NCBI GenBank assembly: GCA_009746045.1
Contig: RPFO01000130.1
Span: forward strand, 1,812,125-1,876,124
Source of the DNA: Mesostigma viride
Taxonomy: Eukaryota > Streptophyta > Mesostigmatophyceae > Mesostigmatales > Mesostigmataceae
DNA length: 64,000 nt
Direction of reading: 5' to 3'
In this document: one piece after another, positions 52,574-62,285 of the stretch
How the letters are laid out: every line of letters begins with the position of its first letter
Position numbering within the stretch: the stretch's first letter is position 1
Made by a program: the position numbers and the translations under genes
Notes under the pieces: generated by a model
Told to the model about the DNA's origin: nothing
Databases searched by the model: none
What the model saw: the letters and a program-made list of their open reading frames with translations, nothing else

Positions 52574-53926
52574 TCAGAAATGCTCTCTTGAAATAGATCT
52601 AGCAGAACAGTCTGAAGACATATCAGCACCCTGGCTCAGCATACCGACATACAGGCACAATAAAATACGCCATGTATCATGTAGCATCCCAGGTGTATAC
52701 AACTCCTCGCCCAGAAGATCCCCAGTACCACGGTATTCATTAAGAACTGGACGCACATGGGGAACAGACACCCCCTCCACCTCCTTCCGCTTGATGACGA
52801 ATCTGAGCTTCAACCGTGTACTGTATGGAGGAACTTCATTCACAGGCTGACAGCAGTCAAACTGCAACCACTCCTCTAGGGCCTTGGCAAATGCTAGCCT
52901 CCAGGCCTCAAACATCAGAGGAGAACTCATTTCCTGGTCAAGCTGATCATAGCTAAGAGGAGAATGAGCAGCCAGTGATCTCTTAGTAATACCAATACTG
53001 CTAGGATGGAGAGCAGCTGGCATCACAAGACTGGAAGCCACAGGAATCTGATCCTCAGGCCACTGCACATTCCTGATCGCTTTCACAGAGAAAAAATTAA
53101 GATTCAGGGCCCTGAAGTTAGTCAGTGGAATGCTACCCCAACCCTTACGAATAAGGCTATGAGATACAACCACAACTCCAGGGGTGCAAAGAAAATTCTG
53201 ACCCAAAATGATAGGGCCATCGTAATCTTCTAGCACTAGTAGGAAGGAAACATCTACACCCATAAATGGCAAGATGATTTCTCCTACCACTTTCATATGA
53301 ACCCTGCCGCTAAAGTCAGACACCCAGGAACAGCTAGACTCGCCAATCTGCCGCTGCCCTGTATGCTGAGACCCCATGATTGAGACCTCTGCATTGGTAT
53401 CTACTTCTAGTGCAGTGCACTCGGACTCCCCCAACTGGCTGAGCTTGGACACCCGAGGCTTTTGCTTGGCTTTTTGCATAGCCAGCACCACATCTTTCAG
53501 GCCCACACCTCTATGCTTAGTGAGGCTAGAGGGGACCACATCTGCCTGCTCTAAATCTGGAAAGTTAACCGGTCCAGGGGTCTGGCCAGGACTTACCCGG
53601 GGATTACTTCCAGCCGGAACGTGATGATCAGGGATGACGTCATGACCAACTGGCAAGGTTGTCACATCAGGAGATACTGCCTCTGCTTCAGCACCCCTTA
53701 GACGTACATATGACCACGACAGACAGTGCACATTCTTGGGAGGATCCTCCATCTTCACCCAGCACTTGTGCCCAGCTAGTTCCACCCTGGTCACTACTCC
53801 AGGGTGCCAGCTACCACGCTTGCCTGCAAGCTTGGGCTCTTTCCACACAATTACCCTCTGGCCAACAACAGGTTTCAGAACACTCCAGCCCTTGTCTTTC
53901 TGCCTCAACTTGGCAAACTTGAACAT
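52574..53926 (-). pseudogene. Copia A integrase tail, protease-like domain and start of RT
   Basis: 450 codons: a C-terminal integrase region (GQRVIVWKEPKL ... GVVTRVEL), a linker, then retropepsin-like ALEVDTNAEVSIMG, DFSGRVHMKVVGEI, and DYDGPIILGQNFL. The DTN occupies the place of DTG or DSG, and IILG is the second psi-loop motif. RT fingers follow (LKLRFVIKRKEV, VRPVLNEYRGTG, EELYTPGM). The frame stops near motif A (GADMSSDC) through a frameshift. This shows the same integrase-protease-RT order as Copia B. Confidence 0.82.
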
Positions 53927-53954
53927 AAGGCTATCTTTCCAGGCTTGCTCAACC

Positions 53955-54540
53955 TCAGTAGGGAGCTCCCGAAGACTGATGCAATGATAATGGAGTCACA
54001 GGGACCTCTCCAACATACATGGGTGCCCTGACATTCAATCTGTCCTCAACTGACCTTAACCAGGCCGTCTTGATAATAGCTGGAACCAATCTTGGAATCT
54101 TCTTCTCCGTCAGCAGAATAGTCTTGAGTTCTCTGATTGTCCTCTCCACCACGCCTTGACTGCCATGGGACTCCCTGTGTACAACAAATAACTCAGGGAG
54201 GTCTTCATGCCCCATGCAGCACTCAAATTCTAAATCACACTGCAGCTGGATCACTGGTTTCATTCTGGATCTGATAGCCTGGAGCCCAGTCACCAAACAT
54301 GGCTTAGATTTGTCTTGCAACAGCTCCAGCACCTTGTACTTCTTGGTGTATCTGTCAACACCCACCAACAAAATCAGTTTCCTGATTTCTTGGATATCAC
54401 ATATTTGTACATATCCAGGCTGCAACACAGGTTGTCTGACATGAGACTTCTTAGGCTTGAGAGCAACCAGCCTACAGGAACAAGCCTCAGCAACCTGCTT
54501 TACTGCTAAGGTGATGTGCTTTGATCAGCACTTTATCACT
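53955..54540 (-). pseudogene. Copia A integrase core
   Basis: Contains ICDIQEIRK (first Asp), VGVDRYTKKYKV, VIQLQCDLEFECCMG (second Asp) and SHGSQGVVERTIREL (Glu), the D-D-E triad of retroviral-type integrases. CD-x-x-FECC-x-G is shared with Copia B. The upstream HHCC finger is degraded (ACSCRLVALKPKK). A frame change near 53950 separates it from the following region. Confidence 0.8.
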
Positions 54541-55297
54541 TACAACCATGCTCCCCATTAATTGCATCATTCAGGCCATCATCAGCCTCATCCTCCTCCT
54601 CTAAAGGAGCCTCCTGCCCTACTAAGGCAGGACTTCCACGCTCCAACATTGAAGGAGTACGCAAACTACCTCCAAGAGCCATGTGGGAACGTTGTTGCCT
54701 TGTGGTAACTGCTTTCACCATGGTGACGTGGGAAGACCCAGTCACTACCCCATTGTGTTCTCCCTCCATGGATGTACCCTCAACCTGACAGTGCAGGGAG
54801 CAAATTAACTTCATCCAGAGTTATGGGGGGGTCACTCTTAGCCCCCTCCCTGGCGGACCCTAGCAAGCCCAGGGAAGGCAGAATCCGTCAGGTTGGGTTA
54901 AATTAATATACCCACCTCGGTTCACTTGCCATTGAATGCCAAAGAGGGCAATATGACCCTGTTTGCATGGCAGAAATAACATGTTACCCTGCGCTGCACC
55001 GCAGATCCAGGTGCTCCCCACTGGGCACCTACCCTGTTGAAGTGATTATCAAATAAATCACAACCTTGCTTGTAAGTGCGCCTTCACGCCAGGCTGCTCT
55101 TCATGCAACAAGGTATCAACAGTAACTCCACTTGTTGTTGCTCATAGCATTAAATCGTTCGCGACACTCGCGGGCGACTGAGCACTCTCGATGAATCAAC
55201 TGCACACTGGTGAAGCCTTCGCTCCCAACACGCTCAGCAGCTGCATTGAAGACCTTCATTGTCGATGGCGACAAATTTTATTGATTAGACGTAACAA
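54541..55297 (-). pseudogene. Copia A gag remnant and 5' leader
   Basis: No long frame survives. Around 54960-54990 the minus strand reads CYFCH, then after a one-base shift QGHIA, a broken zinc knuckle. Poly-Ser/Glu acidic coding at 54560-54620 may be the gag-integrase linker. The leader joins the LTR remnant at 55298. Confidence 0.5.
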
Positions 55298-55660
55298 ATA
55301 GTCACATCAGTGTCCTGTCGCACAAGTCCTGTCACTATTTGTTACGTCTAATCAATAGCATTGAATAGACCGCAGTGTCGGAGACTAATAAATGTCCTAT
55401 CGTACACTGTGACAAGACGCCGTATGCCACGCGTCACTTGAAGAACCACCGTAGAATCACCGAATCCAAGTAGAATGTAGTAGAACAGTATCTTGCTCAT
55501 ATCTCGAGCAATACTCATCAGAATGAACCCGTTTCTGGATTGTAGTAACCGGAAGTAGAATCTCTACAAGCCAAGTAGCTTAGTAGAATAATATTGCTTG
55601 CCAGGCAATATTAACTCCAGCCCTTTCTTCTCTTTTAGAGCTTGGACGTAACAGCCACAT
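55265..55660 (-). repeat. Copia A 5' LTR remnant with a terminal foldback
   Basis: Matches the LTR-like copies at 42755-43838 from AAATAGTCACATCAGTG onward. About 130 bp of the expected end is missing and replaced by an inverted copy of TATTGATTAGACGTAAC, so 55280-55350 can form a hairpin with the same sequence 40 bp away. Confidence 0.7.
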
Positions 55661-56126
55661 TAACTATAGCTGCAGAAAATTAAAAACAGCCTGTTCGTCA
55701 TCAAAAGACGAGTCTAATGCAATCAACCCGACGAAATTTCATGGCCGGAGCAAAACGCTATGAGCATTCTCGGAGCTACCATTTTGCCGCCATTTTGAGC
55801 AACAGCACTGCAATCGGAGATGAAGATGGAATATCTCGCATCAGCCCCCATCTTGCTGTCATGCACATGGAGAGCAATAATGTAAGTTCGTGAACATGTA
55901 CTGAAAGTCTTAGGCATGCCACGGAGTACCAAAAGGCAATTATAGGCATGGTAGAGGACGTCCAGGAGCTCGCCGTGGCTGCCAAGCTTCAGTGGACAGC
56001 TAAGAAGATTGAGGCCCTGGCCTTACAACAGGTGCCCAACAATCTGCTGCATAGACGGCGCCACCATCACCGCTCAGTCCGCTGGGCATGGTGAGGGGGA
56101 CCCGACCTCCCCGTGCACACCTGGAT
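55661..56126. other. No gene recognised
   Basis: Short open frames only (for example 55723-55932, minus). No repeat seen elsewhere in the window. Confidence 0.4.
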
Positions 56127-56233
56127 TATATCAAGGAGACAACCAGCGCAGGCCAGAAATCGGGAGAATCCGGACCATGCCTCGAGCTACGGTAGCTCGA
56201 GCCTGCCGTTATCTTGTCCGCGTGTTCGAGTAT
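56127..56233 (+). repeat. Repeat R, truncated copy
   Basis: ATCAAGGAGACAACCAGCGC to CTTGTCCGCGTGTTCGAG, with a small internal duplication of CTCGAGC(T)A. Confidence 0.85.
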
Positions 56234-57446
56234 ATACTTGCTGAAGGACCAGGCCAGCGGCCGGCAACCACCAACGCCACCGCCACCAAGCTCCAGAAAG
56301 CTACTAGACAAACAGCCAGCGTCCAACGGTGGGAAGCCACCTCGATCGGGAGCGCGTTAACGTCGCGCCGAGCTGCCACGCGCGATTCTGCGTCTTTTCC
56401 CTGACAGGGCCATCCCAACCAATGGACCCTGGGGAGGATGTCGAGTCTCTTGATGCCTGCCGGTTGACAGGCACGCTCCTTCCTCGCATCAGTCGCATGG
56501 ATGGGGCTCACGACCCGCGTGTGGGGAGCTCTGAAGGCAACGTAAAGTGCTCAAGCTGCTGCACGGGCCATTGTCTTCCCCCGATCGACTCCCCAGGTAA
56601 GAATTGCTGGCCCATATCGTTTCCCCGAATTCAGTCTATGCCCGAGAGAAAATCAAACGGAAAGACTTTGGGCGGACTAGGCTTTCTGAAACTGGCTGGC
56701 GGTAAATGCCAGGAATGGCCTTCAGGTAACCGAACGTTTTCGCTAGCTAGGTAAACGCTTGTGAAGTCGCAAAATTATGTTGCAAATTTGTATGGAAGAC
56801 TGCGTCACGTGAGCATGACCGATCTTTGGGGGGGGGCAGAACATATATGCACTTTGGTTCTCCGGTTTGGGAGACATCGATGGTCTCGTCCCTCTTTAGC
56901 CCCTCCCTGGGCATTGCCCCCGGCAAGTGAGGGCCTCCTGGGGGCGCATGGGCGGACTACCGGCGGGAGACTGAGGCCGGTCCTGAGACCGACTAAGGGG
57001 GCCCTAATCGACATGTGATGAATGACTCATCGTACGTGGAGATGATCGACACTCACAGTCTACACTAGGCTTAGTAGAAGAAATTGAAGGGCGTGGTGTC
57101 GGTGGTCGTGTCTCATCCATGGGTCGTTGTTGTCGGGCTGCGTAGCATGCGTATGTATGATCGATGGTTCTCATGGCTAGGAGAAAGTCGTGTGCCGGTC
57201 GTCTCATGGTGCGGTCGTCGGGCCGGTAGTCACGTCTTGTCACTCTTGTGACAGGGCACTTTAGGGGGGGCGCACGTCGGGCACCGGGCTGACAGCGGGA
57301 CATGGATGGCGCGGCCCTTTAGTCGCGGTTTCGTCGGGGGGGCTCTCACATCGCGGTGCCACGGTCGGGAAGACCGACCGGCAATTGTGCCGGCACCTGG
57401 GCACGCAATGACGCGGCAGCCACGACGCACTACCCCACTTGCCGTC
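56234..57446. other. No gene recognised
   Basis: Mixed sequence with frames of up to ~180 codons that show no domain, no repeated homology and biased composition. A weak CACGTGAGCATGACC match to LINE 3' UTRs lies at 56806. Possibly upstream DNA of the 58.7-kb gene. Confidence 0.4.
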
Positions 57447-57769
57447 CTAGCTGGCTCAGTGTTTGCAACAAGCCCGGAGCCGGCGAAGCGAGTGTGCAGG
57501 GGGCGGGGGGGTCAGACCTCCCCCCCCCCCCCCCCCCTTGGTATTGGTCGAGGGGGGGGGGGGAGGAGGGTCCGAACCCCCCCACCCCCTGGTAGGGGAG
57601 TGAGGGTGAGGGGGGGGATTGAGACCCCTCCCGCCCCTCCCCTCCCCTCGAGGGGGGGGGGGGGGGGGGGGGGGCGGGGTCAGAACCCCCCCACGGCCCC
57701 CCCACCCTTGGTCAGGGGGGGGGGGGGTAGTGCACACTCGCTCCGGGCTTGTCGCAAACAGCCAGCTAG
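57447..57769. repeat. Inverted repeat with ~40-bp arms around C and G homopolymers
   Basis: The left arm CTAGCTGGCT ... GTTTGCAACAAGCCCGGAGC (57447-57494) is mirrored by 57731-57769. The core holds a C run of ~18 (57521-57538), a G run of ~12 (57551-57562), a G run of ~24 (57651-57674) and another G run near 57715. It resembles a small foldback element. Long frames through it are artefacts of homopolymers. Confidence 0.8.
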
Positions 57770-58736
57770 CACGCTGCCTCGCAGCCGAATCCGCTGGTCG
57801 TGCGCTCTTTTCCGTGAATCATCATGTATCAGTCATCATCATCACGGCTGATCGACAGGTTCATGCCCTCAGGTAACTGATGTTAGCTCGGCCGGCCGGC
57901 GGTTTAGAAGAAGAGCCGGGGACTACAACTACTTGCTATTGGGAATATATGGAATAGCATTTGTCTCAAAATAACTGACAAGTATGTTTGGTTGGTAGTA
58001 CAGTAGACGCGCACTACTGATGATAAGCAACTGGGCCAGTCCACCGCATGACCGCACGGCGCCCCGGCCCCCGGCCCATGGAGTCGCCCGATCAGAAGTG
58101 CGCAACTGTACCGTACAGTTGACTTTTGGCGCCAAAGACCGCGAAGCTCCCGCAAGGGGAATGGGGATTATGGGGATAACGCGGAAACGCATGCAGTAGT
58201 GGCATTCATTGCTTACAGAGCAGGCCTGAGGCCGAGACTGCATTCTCAACTCTGCAGCTTTCCATGCATGGCGTTCTTCAGCAACTTTTGGTAGCAAAAT
58301 AAGCTCTCAGAATCCGGGCCCCTCCCCGCAAACCAGCCCTTAGAGCGGGCGCGAAAAGGTGTGAAATGCCGGAAGGCCGTTGGCTGATAGATTAGAATGG
58401 AACCGGGGCTATTAATTAATTGCCTTGCATAGTCTGTAGAAAACCATAGCAGTACAATTATCGGGGCACGCAAGATAACACAAAGTAGTCATATGCTGTA
58501 GGTGGCCGGGGTTGTGAGCATTAGCTATTCTCTGCTTCTTCCAAATGTTAGAACTCCACAAAGATGGTTACCGGCTTCCGACCTTCGCCGTCTCATGGCA
58601 AGAAGAATGCTTGACGCGGTACTAACGTGAACCCATACACTCTTACAGGCCAATAATCCATTTGGCCTAACGTCGCCGTAAAGGGTGTGAGGTATTTTTA
58701 CGTCGGTGCACCCGCTTACACAGCACTGCCGTCGTC
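57770..58736. other. Upstream region of the SAP gene; no gene seen
   Basis: No domain-bearing frame. The last 100 bp lead to the ATG at 58737 and probably include the 5' UTR. No clear TATA element. Confidence 0.4.
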
Positions 58737-59774
58737 ATGGCTCAATACGACGAAACCATCTGGAAGGTGAAGCAAATTTACGATTACAAGCCTGCTTTGG
58801 TCGACGTCACTTCTACAGCCGGGGTGACAAAGGATGTTTTCAAGCCCGGTATTCGCGAAGAGTTCGCCAAGAGGCCGCTGTTTGCGAGGGACATTGCCGA
58901 CTTGGCCTTGGGTGACTGGATCATAAGAAGCATCTGCAAGAAACGAGGGCTACCATGCCCCGACAACAGCACCGCGGCCGGCAAGGCTGACATCGCCGAG
59001 TACAATAGGGCCAAGATGAGGCTATTCTCGCAGGACTACGTAGAATGTGAGGGCAATAATGGAAAGCCCGTCCGGCTCAAGGAGGCAGAACTCCTGTGGC
59101 TGTGCGTCGCCAAGTATGTTGCTAAGGACGACCTGCAGATGCTGTGCAGGATGCAAGGCATCCGGGGCCACTCCACCTGCAAGGACAAACTGGAATTGGT
59201 CGCACTGTTGAGCAAGAACGACCCCGGACATGGCATGCCGTACGTGGCCGCGGTGAAGGAAGAGCCTGCAGGGCCTGTCCCCGCGGTGAAGGTCGAGCCT
59301 GCCTCTGGTCCCATCCCTCCCATGCCCGCCCTGAAGGCTGAGCCTGCCGCTGGGATAGCGGCCAAGGTGCAGGTGAAGGAAGAGCCTAGACCTGCCTCTG
59401 CCCCTGTCGCTGCGTCCAAGGGGAAGGAAGAGCCCGCCGCTGGGCCTGCAATGATGAGGGTGAAGCAGGAAGAGCCTGGGCCCGCTGCAGGGCCAGTACC
59501 TGCGGTGAAGGTGAAGAAAGAGCCTTCCGCTGGGCCACCTGCCAGCGATGGTCCGGGGAAGAGGCGAGACGGGGACGAGAGCGCCCATCGCTTTACAAGT
59601 AATGATGTTGATGCTGACAACATGCGACAACACACTGGCAGTCCTTCCAATGGCACCGCGGACACCTTCCCAGCCGCCAAGAAGCCTCGCGTGGATGGCC
59701 AGCAGGGTCCCTGCGGCACGGCGGGCCAGGGGGAGACGGGCGGCCGGGCCCCAGGGCTTGTTGGCGTACGTTAA
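58737..59774 (+). CDS. SAP-domain protein with repeated V-K-x-E-P motifs
   Basis: 345 residues, ATG in a good context (GTCATGG). Residues 1-60 (IWKVKQIYDYKPALVDV) are of unknown fold. Residues ~57-94 and ~127-159 (AKYVAKDDLQMLCRMQGIRG, then C-K-D-K-L-E-L-V-A-L-L) have the helix-GL-helix pattern of SAP motifs, which bind DNA in chromatin proteins. Residues 173-263 hold at least five V/L-K-x-E-P sites, fitting the SUMO consensus psi-K-x-E, in a Pro/Ala-rich background. A basic KKPRVDG near 310 may be a nuclear signal. It is probably a nuclear chromatin or transcription factor; the role is inference. No intron seen. The closest neighbour gene is also SAP-like. Confidence 0.65.
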   Translation: MAQYDETIWKVKQIYDYKPALVDVTSTAGVTKDVFKPGIREEFAKRPLFARDIADLALGDWIIRSICKKRGLPCPDNSTAAGKADIAEYNRAKMRLFSQDYVECEGNNGKPVRLKEAELLWLCVAKYVAKDDLQMLCRMQGIRGHSTCKDKLELVALLSKNDPGHGMPYVAAVKEEPAGPVPAVKVEPASGPIPPMPALKAEPAAGIAAKVQVKEEPRPASAPVAASKGKEEPAAGPAMMRVKQEEPGPAAGPVPAVKVKKEPSAGPPASDGPGKRRDGDESAHRFTSNDVDADNMRQHTGSPSNGTADTFPAAKKPRVDGQQGPCGTAGQGETGGRAPGLVGVR

Positions 59775-60518
59775 TTCATGAATATCACGTTAAAAAAAAA
59801 AAGTTTGGAAGGTGGCCGCACCCCCCGCTGCCTGATGGGGCAGTTTTTTGCGAGTGTTTCTGTGCTATCATGTTTGCGATAATGTCTGGGCTTTCATGAA
59901 TTTGCGAGCATTTCCGTGCCAGCTCTCACTGCATTGAGAAGCTTGCCAGAGGCCTCACGAGGGACAGGGGCTTTGTCAGAGAGGTGTGCTTAGAGATGGG
60001 TGTTGGTGTAGAGAGGCATGTTTGGTATAAATAGAGGGGTCACTATGTCTAACGCACGTACACTTGTTAGTTAGAGATGGGTGTGAGTCTAGAGAGTAAA
60101 GAGGCATGTTTGGTATACATCTGACGTAGAGGGGTCACTATGTCTAATGCTCATCGAAAGCACACAGAGGGATATGTACCCTGCCTGTCCCCCCGCCGCG
60201 CTGCCCTCCCTGCTCCCCCCTGCCGTGCCCTCCTCATCACGACCATGCCCGACAAGGCATAATGCCTAGCAACATCAATTTGTAGTGATATTGCTGCCAA
60301 TTTACATATACACTACTTGGAACTAGTTGACCGACCTCCCTTGTTTGCCTATATTTATCGCGGGTCGGCAGCGATGTTGCCTGCCTGTGATTGTGAGCTG
60401 GTTGTGTTGACTCCCTGTTTTACACTTGCCAGAATCATTCCTCGTTCGCTCGTCTTGGTATTCCCGATCCCGTAGCTGGTGCTTACCGTTTTCATTATAC
60501 ACATATTATGGTATAGCA
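59775..60518. other. Intergenic region with a duplicated ~75-bp block
   Basis: GAGATGGGTGT-G-GT ... GAGGCATGTTTGGTATA ... GAGGGGTCACTATGTCTAA occurs at 59994-60052 and 60076-60148. The first copy contains TATAAATAG (60027-60035), a possible TATA box for the downstream gene. Confidence 0.55.
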
Positions 60519-60616
60519 GCCTGCTGGCCTGCTGGCCTGCTGGCCTGCTGGCCTGCTGGCCCGCTGGCCTGCTGGCCTGCTGGCCTGCTGGCCTGCTGGC
60601 CTGCTGGCCTGCTGGC
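60519..60616 (+). repeat. 8-bp satellite (CCTGCTGG)n
   Basis: Twelve units with one CCCGCTGG variant. An open frame through it gives LLACWPAG repeats, which may or may not be translated upstream of the next gene. Confidence 0.93.
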
Positions 60617-60700
60617 CCACTTTCCCGCATTCCCCCTGGCGTGTCTCATACGTGTGATGTGCCCCATGGTATTTTGCCCCTGCCGTTGTGCCCCATACCC

Positions 60701-61402
60701 ATGCTGCGGCCCATGCGTTATGCCACTACCGTGCAGGCGCCCCCACGTACCCCATCCAACGCCGCAGCCCCCTCATCGATGGGGCAAACATGCCAGCCTC
60801 CCCCCGCACAACCGCCCCCCTTGTCAACCACCCCGAGCATCCCCTTGTCCCTGGAGCTCGAGAACGCGATCAAGAGGCGCCACAACACGCCACCTGCCGC
60901 CTTATCCGCGCGTGTCCTGCTCGACTTGGCTCCGCTGACGCTTCTCTCCCAACGATGCGTGTCCAAGGGCCTCAAGAGCGGGGGGGTAAAAGCAGAGGTC
61001 ATCCGGCGCCTGCTGGATACCCCGGGGGAGGCCGCCACCGTGTGGAAGGCGGCGGGGTTCACGGTGAGGGAGCTCCAGGAGGTGTGCCGTGCCAAGGGTC
61101 TCAGGGTCACGGGCTCATGGGGGGATTTGGTGATGAGGGTGGAGCAGGCGGACGGCGGCAACGCGGGAGACACGGACAAAAGGGCGGATGCGAGTACAAA
61201 CAAGAAGGAAAAGGGGGCGGACGGAAGCAATAAGAAAGTCGACAAGGGGACGGATGGCAGCGTGAGCAAGAAGGAGAAAGGGGGGGACGCCAGCGTTAAT
61301 AAGAACGAGAAAGGGGCGGACGCAAGTGGGAGCCAAAAGGACAGCGGGGCGGATGCATCCACACGGGACCGGCAGGGTGAGTTGTCAGACTTCCTGCATT
61401 GA
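60701..61402 (+). CDS. SAP-like protein with KKEKGADxS repeats
   Basis: The frame is open from 60479, but its first ~48 codons run over the satellite, so the ATG at 60701 or 60713 is preferred. After a Pro-rich segment, residues ~75-105 (LSQRCVSKGLKSGGVKAEVI) and ~120-150 (FTVRELQEVCRAKGLRVTGS, then DLVMRV) are two SAP-like helix-GL-helix motifs. The tail (~155-225) is made of five or six 14-residue repeats such as KKEKGADGS and KNEKGADAS, highly charged and probably disordered. It ends GELSDFLH. Likely nuclear. Two adjacent SAP-type genes suggest an old duplication, though the tails differ. Confidence 0.55.
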   Translation: MLRPMRYATTVQAPPRTPSNAAAPSSMGQTCQPPPAQPPPLSTTPSIPLSLELENAIKRRHNTPPAALSARVLLDLAPLTLLSQRCVSKGLKSGGVKAEVIRRLLDTPGEAATVWKAAGFTVRELQEVCRAKGLRVTGSWGDLVMRVEQADGGNAGDTDKRADASTNKKEKGADGSNKKVDKGTDGSVSKKEKGGDASVNKNEKGADASGSQKDSGADASTRDRQGELSDFLH

Positions 61403-62155
61403 GGTCTCTCCATTGCGGGTTAGCCAGAGCTGCGCTTTTTGCCACTTGGGTCTCTTTGTTGACCCACCGAGAGGGCTTGCGGACTTAATTGTGTGAGGCA
61501 TCGTACGACCATGCCGGCTGCCTAACATTGGTGGGTGTGGCTCTTGCGTGTCCAGACTTGCTGGCAGATGCCGATTTCCGGCAATTTTCCAGTGCTTTTT
61601 GTAAGGGTTATTGGCAGGCATCACGGTACTGAAAGCACTGGCAGGTTCTAGTCTCCTGTTGTGCTGGATTGAGATCCAGCAAACCTGAGAGGAGGTTGTT
61701 CTGCAAAACCTTTGTGTGGGACATATATGCGGTGTCCTGTGTGGCAGCACGTTTCCAAAACTGTCTTAAACCTTTGTATCGTGTCCTCACTCATGGGTGA
61801 TGAAAGAAACTTGTTGAAGAGGGCCCTTTGATGACCGCAATGGCCCGAGAGCGAATATCTACATGGCACGACTCCTGCCTACTGACACCAAACGCTGCTG
61901 CGCTGCGTGCCTCACGCGGTGCATCTGTCGCGGTTCTGTCGCAAAGACGCAGCGCCACGGGGCGACGCCGGCAGCAGCTCCCCTGCTTTTGGTGCGCCGC
62001 AAACGCCTGCCCGCCATGCTCCCGGAATGCAGCCGCTCCCCCCAGCGCACCCGCTGCATGTCATCGGATCACACATTGCCCAGGTATAATTATCCCAGTG
62101 ACATGCGCACATGCACTCGTGGTTGGTTCTTCATGCTCCAAAGGGACACAGTACG
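61403..62155. other. No gene recognised
   Basis: Several overlapping short frames of up to ~225 codons from 61828 on, all running into a pyrimidine tract and lacking domains. The start may be the 3' UTR of the SAP-like gene. Confidence 0.4.
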
Positions 62156-62285
62156 CGCCTCCCTTCTCCCCTCCCCTACCTTCTCCCCTTCCCTCTCACC
62201 ACTCCTCTCCCCTCCCTTCTCCTCCCCCCTCCCTTCTCCCCTTCCCTCCCACCACTCCTCTCCCCTCCCTTCTCCCCTCCCCTCG
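62156..62285. repeat. Polypyrimidine CCCTTCTCC tract
   Basis: About 130 bp of CT-rich imperfect repeats (CTCCCCTCCC, CTTCTCCCCTTCCC). May adopt triplex or i-motif structures. Confidence 0.85.

Larger units (their letters stand above)
43839..55297 (-). mobile_element. Copia A: decayed Copia-like LTR retrotransposon, split by Copia B
   Basis: Minus-strand order from the right: 5' LTR remnant, gag remnant, integrase, protease-like, RT (to 52440), then Copia B, then the rest of RT and RNase H (45640-44618), purine tract and 3' LTR. Removing Copia B and one ACTGG rejoins the RT region. Several frameshifts and stops make it non-functional. Confidence 0.8.

Noticed and set aside
57306-57876. Pro- or Gly-rich proteins around the homopolymers
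   Set aside because: Open frames result from C and G runs in an inverted repeat.
60479-60700. N-terminal LLACWPAG repeat as part of the SAP-like protein
   Set aside because: Frame openness is forced by the 8-bp satellite; a downstream ATG is more plausible, though this was not proved.
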